From positions 13,889,201 to 13,949,200 of the forward strand of contig NC_092670.1 in assembly GCF_964355755.1 (NCBI RefSeq): a stretch of 60,000 nt of DNA, given 5' to 3'. A model generated the notes under the pieces. It made no database searches. It saw only the letters and a program-made list of their open reading frames with translations, and had not been told where the DNA came from. Of the stretch, positions 21,063-60,000 are shown piece after piece (position 1 is the stretch's first letter; every line of letters begins with the position of its first letter). This stretch comes from Antedon mediterranea. Its lineage: Eukaryota; Echinodermata; Crinoidea; Comatulida; Antedonidae. A program made the translations under genes and the position numbers.

Positions 21063-22625
21063 GTTATCCGCATTCAGCGGATAACTCCTTGTAACTGTCC
21101 TGTTTCATCTTCTTTTTTTTCTGTATTCTTCTTTCTTTCTGTCATTTTTGTGCAGAGCGTATCTCTAAAACATGTAAACATAACATTTCATAACTTTGTC
21201 AACATATGGGCATTCGCGTGAAGTTGTGCCCCTCTTATTGTGAATGACGTCAGAGTTACGCAACGTGACTTACACGCGTTTTTACGTTTTTCGCGTATTT
21301 AACATAGATCGAAAACCATATAACAATTTCAAATGAAACTTAGCATAAGTTTAATTTATATCATGCGCTAACTTTCTGTGTAAAAAAAATGACATGTTTC
21401 ACACGAAGTTACGCGCGCACGCGCGTTTAAAATTTAAAATTGCAAAAAATCAGTTTCTAATCAACTTTCTACGCGTTTCATGTCATTTTAAGCATGTCAA
21501 AAATTCCCAGGCGCGCGCAATTCTTTTACGCACACGTGCGCACGTAGCGCAAAACACTTTTTTTTTCGCGTGATTTATGTTTTTCCAGCCTTTTCTAGTA
21601 ATTTTACAAACTTTTAAACAATTTCGACTTAAAATCACGTCATACGGGCACGTAGAATTGGATAATTTTCGCGAGTTTTTGATGAAAAAGTAAAAAAAAT
21701 TGTCAAAATTTGTCTAAATTATGCCTTTTTTTAAACAGTCGTAATTTCTAAACTGGACGGTCAATTTTTTGTGGATGACATATTCTTGAAGTTGATGAGT
21801 TATAGATATCGGATCATGTATTAATATGGCTAACCGGACATTGTGACGTCATCGTATGGCCACGCGAATATAAAATTTAGGATTTTTGTATCTTTCGTCG
21901 TAGCTTATCACATTTAATAGAGCGCATCTCTACTTATCCGTTTTCCATTTTCACCCCGATTTTGATATTGTCTAGATCAATCAACTATCTTTCGCATGAG
22001 TTAAAAATATTTTAATTTTTATTACGTCATCATGTCTAAAAACGTAAATAACGTGGGTCAATTATTTTCATCTTTACTTTCTCGTCAGAATAAAAAGTGA
22101 TAATCATGATTAAAATGTTTCCTGGAAGCTATTGGATTGTAGATACGAATTCATGTGAACATTTTTCCAATCCGACGTTGTGACGTCATCATATGGCCAG
22201 TTGAATAAAAAAAGTCGTATTTTCATCTTTTGCGTCATAGTTCATCACATTTAAAAGAGCGCGTATCTATATTTTACGTATTCAAATTTCTTCTACACGT
22301 TAATATGTTGTTGCTGAGATAATTTCATTCTGAAATTTCTACTTTTGCATTTCATTTTGAAACCGTCAAGATGTAAAACATTACAATAAAATACGGGTCC
22401 CGTAATTTCACCTATTTTACACTGTTTGTGATATGTATACAGATTGTACTGTGTATACTATATGACACAAAATAACAGAATTCAGAAATAACAACATATC
22501 ATATTCTTCAGTTCAGGTCATAATGCCTTAATATTTTTCTGTGTGCAATATTCTAACGTATGACGTGCACGTGGCGTTTGTCGAGCGGATAACTAACTCG
22601 TTAAAGTGACGAGTTTCATGTCTAG
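21063..22625 (+). mobile_element. Helitron-like non-autonomous element, unit 1
   Basis: Starts near a GTTATCCGC/GCGGATAAC hairpin at 21063-21084 and ends with a stem AACTCG...CGAGTT at 22595-22615, then CTAG followed by T, the layout of a Helitron or Helentron 3' terminus. About 1.56 kb, AT-rich, no long frame. Diverged but alignable with the next two units (shared words such as GTGACGTCATCATATGGCC). Confidence 0.5.
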
Positions 22626-22641
22626 TTATTATTTTTTTTTT

Positions 22642-24260
22642 TGGTTATCCGCAACGAAGTTGCAGGATAACCTCTTGTGATTGTACGAAATCATCATCAT
22701 CATCATCATCATCATCAACTTTTTATTCTTCTTCTTTCTTTCTGTATGATTTTTGTGTAACGCTTTTCTCTAAAACTCGCAAACATAACATTTCGGTAAC
22801 TATGTTAACATTTTGACATTTATGTAACGTCGTCAAGCGAAGCTTTTCATGATGTTTACAATTGCGCAACGTGACGTACGCGCGATTTAACGATTTTCTC
22901 GTATCTAACATATGTCGAAAACCAAATAACATTTTAAAGTGAAACTTTGCAAAAGTTTAATTTATATCATGCGCTAACTTTCTGTTGAAAAAAAATTGCG
23001 TGTTTTACACAAAGTTACGCGCGCACGCGTATTTAAAATTTCAAAATGCGCAAAATTAATTTATAATCAACTTTCTACGCGTTTTATGTCGTTTTAAGCA
23101 TGTCAAAAATTCCCACGCGTGCGCACATTTTTACGTGTGCGGTGCGCACGTAGCATTGAAAACGTATTTTTTTCGCGTGATTTATGTTTTTCCAGCCTTT
23201 TCTAGCAATTTTACCAAATTTTAAACAATTTCGACTTAAAGATACGTCATACGAGCACGTCGAATTGGACAATTTGCGCGCGTTTTTTATGAAAAGGTTA
23301 AAAAATTCGTTTAAAATATGCCTTTTTTTAAACAGTCGTAATTTCTAAACTAGACGGTCAACTTTTTGTGGATGACATATTCTGGAAGTAGATGAGTTGT
23401 AGATATCGGATCAGGTATTAATATGGCTAACCGGACATTGTGACGTCATCGTATGGCCACGCGAATATAAAATTTAGGATTTTTGTATCTTTCGTCATAA
23501 CTCATCACATTGAATAGAGCGCATCTCCACCTATTCGTTTTCCATTTTCACCCTGATTTTGATATTGTCTAGATCAATCAACTATCTTTCGCATGAGGTA
23601 AAAATATTTTAATTTTTTTGACGTCATCATGCCTAAAAATTTAAATCACGTGTGGCATAAATTTCATCTTTACAGTAAATTTTAATCTGTTATAGCTCGT
23701 AAGAATAAAATGTGATAATCACGATTAAAACTTTTTCTGGAAGCTATTGGATTGTAGATACGAAATTATGTAAAAATGTTGCCAATCGGATGTTGTGACG
23801 TCATCATATGGCCAGTTAAATGAAAAAGGTCGTATTTTCATCTTTTGCGTCATAATTCATTACATTTAAAAGAGCGCGCATCTATATTTCACGTATTCAA
23901 ATTTCTTCTACACGCTAATACGTTGTTGCTGAGATAATTTCCTTTCGGAATTGCTACCTTCGCGTTTTATTTTAAAACCGTCAACATGTTAAAAATTGCA
24001 ATAAATAACAGGTCCCGTAATTTCACCTATTCTACACTGTATGTCACTGTATGTGATATGGATACAGAATATACTGTTTATACTATATATGAATTTAAAT
24101 AATAAAATTCAGCAATAACAACATATCATATTCTTCAGTTCAGATCATAATGCCAACGTGAACACTTCCTTTTGTCCTCAACCTATCCCCTTAATGTTAA
24201 TGTTGCACCACTTGCGCGGCGGATAACCAAACTCGTCAAAGTGACGAGTTACATGTCTAG
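22642..24260 (+). mobile_element. Helitron-like non-autonomous element, unit 2
   Basis: Opens with the hairpin GGTTATCC...GGATAACC (22642-22672), followed by an (ATC)n run at about 22690-22717. Ends with GCGGATAAC, the stem ACTCGTC...GACGAGT and CTAG then T at 24257-24261. The closest relative is unit 1. Confidence 0.5.
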
Positions 24261-25753
24261 TCTTTTTATTGTTTCTGTACACTATTTTGTGTAACAATTA
24301 TCTCAAAAAGTTTAATGTCAATGATTACCAAAATGTCAGAATATCTTTCAAATAATATAACTTAATCCTAATCAGCTTTCCAGCGTGATCACTCATCCGT
24401 GACGTCATTTATATGCCATTTTGTGAAATCACATTATCAATCATATCTCCATAATTCATTATGACATATTAATGAAATTCACTATAGGTAAACTTCAGGT
24501 CAAGGGTAAAAATATTAGCAAAAAAAAAGTTGCGCGTTTCAAGGTCATGCACGTGAAATCGCGCGTTAAAAATTTAAAACGCGCAAAATTAGGTTTTGAT
24601 CAATTTAGAGCATGAATTAGGCCATTTGCTCATTTCAAAAAATTACTGCGCAAAAATGCGTTTTTGTGCGCACGATTCTTAAAATGCGTAAAAAATTAAA
24701 TTTGATGTATAAATCACATTCTACTCACAATCCTTAGTACATTCACCAATTTTGAGTCCATTCCGACTTAAAATAACGCTATACGAGCACGTTAAAAATG
24801 ACAAAATGCGCACACTAATTGTACAAAAGTGCTAAAAATGGTAAAAAATAAGGACTTTTTAAAATGAATATAACTCTTCAGAATGGCAGATGACCCCCAA
24901 TTTTTTTTAACTTATTATGGAAGCCAATACGTTGTAGATACAAATGTATATACACATTAGACGTACAAAATGGTATGACGTCATCAAATGGCCACTTGAA
25001 TTTAAAAATTAGGAATTTTTTTCTTTTTGTGTGGGTTATCACATTCAATAGAGCGCATCTCCGTTATTTGAGCCCGATTTTCGCACAACTTTTAGTATGT
25101 GCTTGCTCAATTAATTATTCTTCTAATGAGTTGTCAACATTTTTATTTTGATGACGTCATCACGCGTAAAAACTTGAATAACCTAGGTCGTGTAATTTCA
25201 GCTACACCATACATTTGAATATCTTATAGCTCTTCAGAATTAAAGGTGACCTTGAAGATTATAACTTATTATACAAAATTAAGCCTATCGGATGTTGTGA
25301 TGTTATCATATGGCCAGTTGAAGTTAAAAAGCAGTTTTTAAATTTCTTTAGTCAAAGTTATACAAATTTCAAAGACCGCGCATTGCGCTTCTAGCTACGT
25401 GTCAAATTTTCTTCCAATCCTTATATTTATTTGCTCAATTCATTATCTTTCGAAATTGTCATCTTCGAGTTTATTTTGAAAATTCCATCATACCAAAAAA
25501 TTAGAACACGATATGAGTCCCGTAATTTCACCTATGCTACACTGTATATAGATATACAGTATACTGTACATATTGTATGACACATAGATAGAACTCAGCA
25601 CTGTAAGTGTATATGCAATCATGTCATAGGATGGCGTACATCAACTTGTAACGATCGTATGTTAACGTACATGCATGTTTAAAAAATGTTAATTTTATTA
25701 AAATGATAAAAATGATCACCTATAATTCGTCAAAGTGACGAATTAAATTCTAG
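24261..25753 (+). mobile_element. Helitron-like non-autonomous element, unit 3
   Basis: More diverged third unit without a clear 5' hairpin. The 3' end repeats the signal: AATTCGTC...GACGAATT stem, then CTAG and T at 25750-25754. No coding potential seen. Confidence 0.42.
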
Positions 25754-25784
25754 TTGTATTTATAATTGTATATATTATTGTTGA

Positions 25785-25945
25785 TATAAAGTTTGCGGTA
25801 CACCACGTGTATTAGTTCTGAAAAGAACGTTTCGATCAATATCCATTCTCACTCCTGAGGGACGATCAAAGCATATTGATCGAAACGTCGAGCAACTCAA
25901 CAGTTCTTTTCAGAACTAATACACGTGGTGTACCGCAAACTTTAT
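25785..25945. repeat. Long inverted repeat of Penelope/hammerhead type
   Basis: Near-palindrome. The left arm begins ATAAAGTTTGCGGTACACCA and the right arm ends with its complement. In the right half, CTGAGGGA, a CGATCAA/TTGATCG stem and AAACGTCGAG resemble the core of the hammerhead ribozymes found in Penelope-like elements, with an imperfect CTGANGA box (one extra base). Confidence 0.45.
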
Positions 25946-26046
25946 CAACATTTGATTTCGCCATGCAAACCTTCAAACAATGTATATATTATTATTATAA
26001 ACATAATAAATTTAAATGAATAAATAAATCGTGAGATGATTTAATA

Positions 26047-27050
26047 AATAAGTATTTTTTAAAATATTGCGAATCTCAATTTAAGCAAAAATAGTCTTGA
26101 TAAGATAGTATGATATTGATTTCTTATTTTAAGTAAAACATTTTTCAAAATAAGTATTTTTAAGAATATTGCGAATCTTGATTCAAGTAAAAATAGTCTT
26201 GATAAGATAGTATGATATTGACTTCTTATTTTAAGTGAAACATTTCTCAAAATAAGTATTTTAAAGAATATTGCGAATATTGATTCAAGTAAAAATAGTC
26301 TTGATAAGATAGTATGATATTGACTTCTTATTTTGAGTAAAACATTTCTCAAAATCAGAATATTGTGAATCTGAATTCAAGCAAAAATAGTCTTGATAGG
26401 ATAGTATGATATTGACTTCTTATTTTAAGTAAAACATTTCTCAAAATAAGTATTTTTTTAAATATTGCGAATCTCAATTTAAGCAAAAATAGTCTTGATA
26501 AGATAGTATGATATTGACTTCTTATTTTAAGTAAAACATTTTTCAAAATATGTATTTTTAAGAATATTGCGAATCTTGATTCAAGTAAAAATAGTCTTGA
26601 TAAGATAGTATGATATTGACTTCTTATTTTAAGTGAAACATTTCTCAAAATAAGTATTTTAAAGAATATTGCGAATCTTGATTCAAGTAAAAATAGTCTT
26701 GATAAGATAGTATGATATTGACTTCTTATTTTGAGTAAAACATTTCTCAAAATCAGAATATTGTGAATCTGAATTCAAGCAAAAATAGTTTTGATAGGAT
26801 AGTATGATATTGACTTCTTATTTTAAGTAAAAAATTTCTCAAAATAAGTATTTTTTTAAATATTGCGAATCTCAATTTAAGCAAAAATAGTCTTGATAAG
26901 ATAGTATGATATTGACTTCTTATTTTAAATAAAAAATTTCTCAAAATAAGTATTTTAAAGAATATTGCGAATCTTGATTCAAGTAAAAATAATCTTGATA
27001 AGGGTAGTGTGAAATTGACTTCTTATTTTAAGTAAAATATTTCTCAAAAC
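26047..27050. repeat. 102-bp minisatellite with 398-bp higher-order period
   Basis: The word GATAGTATGAT recurs at 26104, 26206, 26308, 26400, 26502, 26604, 26706, 26798 and 26900. Spacings are 102 except 92 at every fourth step, so a 3x102+92 block repeats. Period 102 is divisible by three, which creates long repetitive reading frames that are not genes. Confidence 0.92.
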
Positions 27051-27476
27051 AAGTATTTTCAAGACTATTGCGAAACCTAATTTAAGAAACTTTGTCTTAC
27101 CTAGAAAAATATTTATTGTTTTAAGTAATTTTTAGAATTCATCAATCTTGATTTAAGAAAAATTATTCTTGATAGGGATAAATATAATATTGATTTCTTA
27201 TTTTAAGTAAAATACTTTTCAAATTAAGTATTTTAAAATCTTGTTTGAAGCAAAACTATTCTTATTAAGAAGAGAATGATATTGACTTCTTATTTCAAGT
27301 AAAATATTTCTTGTAATAAGCATTTTCCAGAATATTGCAAAACTTAATTTAAGAAAATGTGTCTTTTCTAGAAAATTATTACTTGTTTTAAGTAATTTTA
27401 AATCTTGACAAGAAAAAAAATACTTATTTTAAGAAATTTTTCTTAAAACAAGATTTTTTTTTCTTGCTTAGAATTT
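27051..27476. repeat. Decayed edge of the minisatellite, next to the last exon of gene B
   Basis: Degenerate forms of the same words (CTTATTTTAAGTAAAAT, GAATATTGC) run down to the stop codon of the SRCR/EGF gene, so the gene's 3' UTR would be repeat-derived. Confidence 0.6.
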
Positions 27477-55317
<27,841 letters not shown>

Positions 55318-57240
55318 ATTGTAGGTTTGTAGTATTGGATTCAACTAACCCAAACAAATGTTATTCCTTGGTATATGTACTTATTTCCTTGTGTATTCTC
55401 GCCTTTGATTGGATATAAATTTCTTACACGTCATTTGGGAATATGACAATTTTAAAACACCGTAAAAAACAATATTTTGTGCCGAACTTTCTTGGTCGGT
55501 CGGCTACCTGTCACCAAGAGTTAGGTATGAACATAAAACAACACCGTGATGTTTATTACAGGTTCGGTAAGTCATAGCTGTACAGGTGGCTTGGTACCAA
55601 TCCGTGACCTGTACACAGGTGATGGTCATAAAACAGTGGGGATCCTGGAAAATGACAGTTTAAGCCTTTCGTTTTTGGTAATAAGATACATAATAAGATA
55701 ATAAATAAGATATCAAACTCAGGGGGATTTCCCTTTTCTTTCTTTTTTAGCCAAATTATGTAATGCCTCGGACCAAAGAACCTAAAACTTTATCAGCCTA
55801 TACTTTAAAGTATAAAAACAGGAAATATACATACATTATAAAATATGAAAGTTTGCATCTGAACTATCAAACTATATAATATGCTATAAAAACATGGACA
55901 CACACCCTGCAATTGGGCCTATATGTATGTACAATATAATTAGTATCAGTTTAAAATGATTAATGAATTAAATCAAGGCCTATTCGTATACACAAATGTA
56001 TATTGTTAACTACTACCGTACTGTACATTCATGTAAAACACAAATCTTTGTTTCGTAAATAAAATTGTCTTATAATTACTATATTTAAAAAAAAACTACA
56101 CAGTAGGCCTACATATTTTTTTTATTCGTTAATTTTATTTGTAAATAATTATAGCTTGTCTACTATTTGGTCTTCTCCAGCTCCCCTCATTATCTTTGTT
56201 ACTGTTAAACTTGTACTCTTATTTTTGTAAACCAATTTTTGAATTGTTTTGTTAAATTAATCTGTGGTCTCTATCATACAACCCTCCTGGTTTCCTGAGA
56301 CCCCATGCCATCATTTTCTTGAAACATACTATTATTGTATTTATGATTTGATGATTGTATTTGTATCATTTAAATCCTGGTTAGCGACGAGGGCGTATCC
56401 CTATACTTTTTTTGAGTTGAGCTTTTTATTTTTTTTTCCCTCTCTCATACAGAGCTTAGAGGTTTTACGACACTATGTAATTTATAAATCCAGGATATTA
56501 TTGTTGACCTTTATATGTTTCAATAATTTGGAAACGTAAACCTTAAATATTGTTGATCCAATTTCCATGTCATGACGTAAATTCCACAGGGTACCATCTC
56601 CCTGTTTATATTAAATATAACAATTTCGGGGAAAAAACATCTGAAAAATAACTAGCCTGACACAAAGATATTCGTTATCATTATAAAATGTTGCGTCGTG
56701 TTCATTACAACAAAATCCAGTTTGTACAATTTCAATCATTTATTCCATTATTGGACTACAATTGGGTATTATATTACGGAACAGTTACTCGATTAACATA
56801 CAAGAAAATATCGCTTATATTGCATAGGCGTTTTCAGTATGCTTGCGTTCAATTGAAGTGAATTGCGCGCTCTAAGCGCATTCAAACAAAGTCAGTTCTC
56901 AGATTCAGTTAAAAGTCAAAGTTTCTTTCTGTCCCATCTCTAAATTAAAATCAACTGACTTATAATACGTACCAACTTTCTTCCCAAAAGAAAGTACATT
57001 TCATAATAAATAACATAACGCGCTTTCGATTTATTCAATCATTTTAATAACAATTGTCTAAAATTACAATTTTAGACAATAATATTTACTTAATTTTCAA
57101 TAATTTCCTTGATGAGCTGATAATAGGATAGGCCTATCATTTCCTTATGTTATGTATCAACAAGTTATGTATCATACTCGAGTAATACTCGTATAATACT
57201 CGTCTGGTAAATGACGATGTTTCATTTTCATGTTTCATAC

Positions 57241-57655
57241 CATGTGTTCACACAAGAGTTTATATACTCTGGGATTTTCCACCAATAAATCGGTGGATTC
57301 GCCACACTATTCATACGTTAATCATGTGTTCACACAGGAGTTGGAAACTGTGCTAACTCACTCAAACTTATATCACTATGGATACAGGCCAATGATTTTC
57401 CAATAATGTATTGCAATGCATTTCTCTACTCTGGGATTTTCCACCACCAATAAATCGGTGGTTCGCCACACTATTCATACGTTGATCATATGTTCACACA
57501 GGAGTTGGAAACTGTGCTAAATCACTCAAACTGATATCACTATGGATACAGGACAATGATTTTCCAATAATGCATTACAATGCATTTTTTTACTCAGGGA
57601 TTTTCCACCAATAAATCGGTAGATTCGCCATACTATTTATACGCTAACCATGTGT
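57241..57655 (-). pseudogene. Tandem decayed copies of the GPCR TM7/C-tail, copy B
   Basis: Counterpart of 16753-17165 with the same unit order: an internally deleted first unit, two full units, then the real receptor end. Small indels distinguish the two arrays. Confidence 0.87.
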
Positions 57656-58657
57656 TCACACAGGAGTTGGAAACTGTGCTAAATCACTCAAACTGATATC
57701 ACTATGGATCCAGGCCAATGATTTTCCAATAATGCATTGCAATGCTCTTCTGTACTCTGGGATTTTCCACCAGTAGATCGGTGGATTCGCCATGCTATTC
57801 ACACGTATCAAGATCCGTACACATAATGATCCATATACCCATACGTCACGTGTCATACCATCTGCGCAAAATCGAATGACTATGAAGATAATGGACGGGA
57901 ACCAGCACAACCACATAATCCCTGTTATAGCCGCGAATACTTTAAGTACATGTCTGGTACGTTTCACGCGATTAAAATTTCTGCCAAAAGCTCTCAGTTC
58001 TCGTTCTTGGTCTTTAACATAGCGATATATCGCAAAATACACACAGGTGTTTAAAAATAGTAAAACGATTACAAATATTCCTATTAAGAAATCCATAATG
58101 TTGTAATCGTTTAATATTTTAAATAGTATAATCCAGACAAAAACCGGCACGCTCCATAAAAGTAGCAAAACGAAAAACAAGGTTTTACTCATAACGCTAG
58201 ACGCATAAACCAATGGAAACGCTACAATAGCAATGTATCTATCGATGCCAATCGCTGTCAATGATACAACGGACGTTAAAAAGATACAATAATTTACAAT
58301 TTGTAATTCATCAGATTTCGGTATATCAAAGAATATTAGAAAAGCGAAAAATGAAGTTAAGAAGTCAGCACATGTAAGCGAAACAACGAAGACGCTTTTC
58401 TTGTGATGTAGCGGTCGAGAGACGATGAATCCGGCCAACACTGTAAAGTTTCCCAACACAGCTAGTATGGTTACAACGAGGTAGATTATGGCGAGAGCAA
58501 GTCCAACTGAGGATTGTTTCAATGATTTGAAAGTTAAATCCAGTCCCTTTGTTTCGGCGTTCGTATGTGTGTCGTTGATCGAAAAGTTGTCCATTCTATT
58601 TTGAAAAAGAGACAAAAATAGAAACGACGATATAATCCATAGCATACTATAAGGCAC
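57656..58657 (-). CDS. Orphan rhodopsin-class GPCR, copy B (single exon)
   Basis: Same length and motifs as the receptor at 17166-18167. Six nucleotide differences are visible over 1002 bases, three of them amino-acid changes: A38G, F53L and L228F. The frame is intact, so both copies could make a receptor. It lies about 2.3 kb upstream of the signal-peptide exon of gene B and on the same strand, with its own downstream array of decayed TM7-tail repeats. Confidence 0.92.
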   Translation of the reverse strand: MPYSMLWIISSFLFLSLFQNRMDNFSINDTHTNAETKGLDLTFKSLKQSSVGLALAIIYLVVTILAVLGNFTVLAGFIVSRPLHHKKSVFVVSLTCADFLTSFFAFLIFFDIPKSDELQIVNYCIFLTSVVSLTAIGIDRYIAIVAFPLVYASSVMSKTLFFVLLLLWSVPVFVWIILFKILNDYNIMDFLIGIFVIVLLFLNTCVYFAIYRYVKDQERELRAFGRNFNRVKRTRHVLKVFAAITGIMWLCWFPSIIFIVIRFCADGMTRDVWVYGSLCVRILIRVNSMANPPIYWWKIPEYRRALQCIIGKSLAWIHSDISLSDLAQFPTPV

Positions 58658-60000
58658 TGTTTAACCAAAAATGTGCCCTAAAGGCTATTATGTTAAATGC
58701 AACTCATGGAATGATGATTAGGCCTACAGAACCGTGAACAACAGAGGCTGAAAATGCCAAATATTAATCTAACGGGTTAAAACGCGCGGAAGTACATGTT
58801 GACCAATTACAACACGAGGGGTCATCCGAATTTTCGCCTGTGGTTGGTCAACTCATTCATCCTAATGGGAAGCAAGCTTATAATTCATAACAATTGTAAT
58901 ATCTTGTTGTGTTGATGTCAGTTATTTTAAATGCACGATATTCCCGACATCATGATATATTATGTAAATACTCCTTGTTTTATGCATATTTATTTCTGTA
59001 ACGTATAATGATATTCAAATATTATGGCAATCATTCATATAAACAATAAACATTGAACTCGTGTTGCATTAATTATTAACAATGATAATATCAATTATAG
59101 TACAAAGTGTATCAATTAAATTCCCGTACTCTATAGTAGGCCTATTATGAATGATATTATAGATACTATAATAGTACATGCACTTAGTAGGTTTAAACTG
59201 CAAAGGGGAATTTAACTAAAAATACTTTATTTTCTTTATCTAGGCAACTGTCGATAACAGTAGTAACATAAGCAAAAGCATAATGCAGGGTCACATGAGA
59301 AATTGTTATAATATACAATACCCTAATAAACATATGCCAGGATGCATATAAAATTATGGTTAACATCTAAGATACTTAACAGCATCATATACAATACGGG
59401 GAAGTTAATTGTTTGAGCATGTAGCTGTATACTTTTATAGCTCCATGGTTAGAGGAAGAAATGGCGAACAGGCGCGTCTACAATCGAGAGTTGTATATAA
59501 TGTCATAATAATCGTTGGAGGCGCTAATTTCACTATGTTTATAGATTGGTGGGTAAAATAGAAATGAAGTATAACTAAAGAGGTAAATGAAAAAGAACAA
59601 TAGTGAAACCTGCTGAAGTGCAGCAGAAAAAAGAAACGTATATTAGAATATAATTATTAGATAATTATTTGAAGATATGGAGTCGGTATTGAAAGAGATA
59701 TTAATCGAAACGAATGTTCTCGTAGTGAAAAAAAGCAATTTTAATGTAAAAATGTAAGGAGGACAGGATACCAACAGAGAGAGAATGCCAACATGAAAAA
59801 AAAAAACTATTGCCAAAAACAGATGGAAAAATTAGGTGCTATTGATCATGTCTGTAGGAAGAATTAATATTTCAAATTTAATCCCGGAGTCGCCCTTTAA
59901 GGGAGTATTCTGTATAAAGTTATACTATTATAATCTGTATTGTTTGTGCATGCTTAGAAATATGTATACAGTAGCCTTACATAATATGATTATTTCTTAT
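58658..60000. other. Gene-free stretch upstream of the copy B GPCR
   Basis: Counterpart of 18168-19488. No coding region or RNA gene recognised; presumably holds the receptor promoter. Confidence 0.6.

Noticed and set aside
26059-26944. Three long minus-strand frames with a repeated ~33-residue unit
   Set aside because: A by-product of a 102-bp minisatellite whose period is divisible by three; no start context, splice sites or conservation beyond the repeat.
26047-27050. Regularly spaced repeats as a CRISPR array
   Set aside because: Units are contiguous with no unique spacers, and the context is a eukaryotic intron-rich locus.

Overview
The window looks like nuclear DNA of a marine invertebrate deuterostome, most likely an echinoderm. 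It is AT-rich and intron-rich, full of foldback repeats and of the word AGGCCTA. It carries a multi-domain SRCR/EGF gene and an intronless rhodopsin-class GPCR, both of which belong to families strongly expanded in echinoderms. The organism is inferred from family content and repeat style, not from a diagnostic sequence. All recognisable genes are on the minus strand.

The main structure is a tandem segmental duplication. Copy A (1-19488, cut by the left edge) is repeated as copy B (30422-60000, cut by the right edge). Coding differences are few (6 in 1002 bases of the GPCR). Each copy holds, from high to low coordinate, a 333-residue GPCR, about 2.3 kb of spacer, and a large mosaic gene. The mosaic gene has a signal-peptide exon, SRCR domains 1-3, a block of EGF domains, then SRCR domain 4 onwards. 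Nearly every domain is its own phase 1-1 exon. Gene A shows 10 SRCR and 14 EGF domains before the left edge. Gene B is complete: the exons join in frame to 5937 bases (1978 residues), with 14 intact SRCR domains, 13 EGF domains, one broken SRCR exon, and a stop directly after the last SRCR. No membrane segment is seen, so the product is probably secreted. The SRCR and EGF domains suggest an extracellular recognition or adhesion protein; ligand unknown.

The copies have diverged mostly by mobile DNA. Copy B has a 2.4-kb transposon with ~285-bp TIRs (35504-37951) in an EGF intron and an 8.2-kb TIR element (46409-54633) in intron 1. Both are flanked by 3-bp duplications whose empty sites are intact in copy A. 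Copy A has AT-microsatellite palindromes at 12640-13147 that B lacks. B has lost one EGF exon and expanded a 76-bp minisatellite beside the second SRCR1 exon, which is itself the most diverged coding piece of the locus.

Between the copies, 18.2-21 kb shows no gene, 21.0-25.75 kb holds three diverged ~1.5-1.6-kb repeats with Helitron-like 3' ends, 25.8-25.9 kb is a large inverted repeat of Penelope/hammerhead type, and 26.0-27.05 kb is a 102-bp minisatellite with a 398-bp higher-order period that runs almost up to the last exon of gene B. No rRNA, CRISPR or convincing functional tRNA gene was found.
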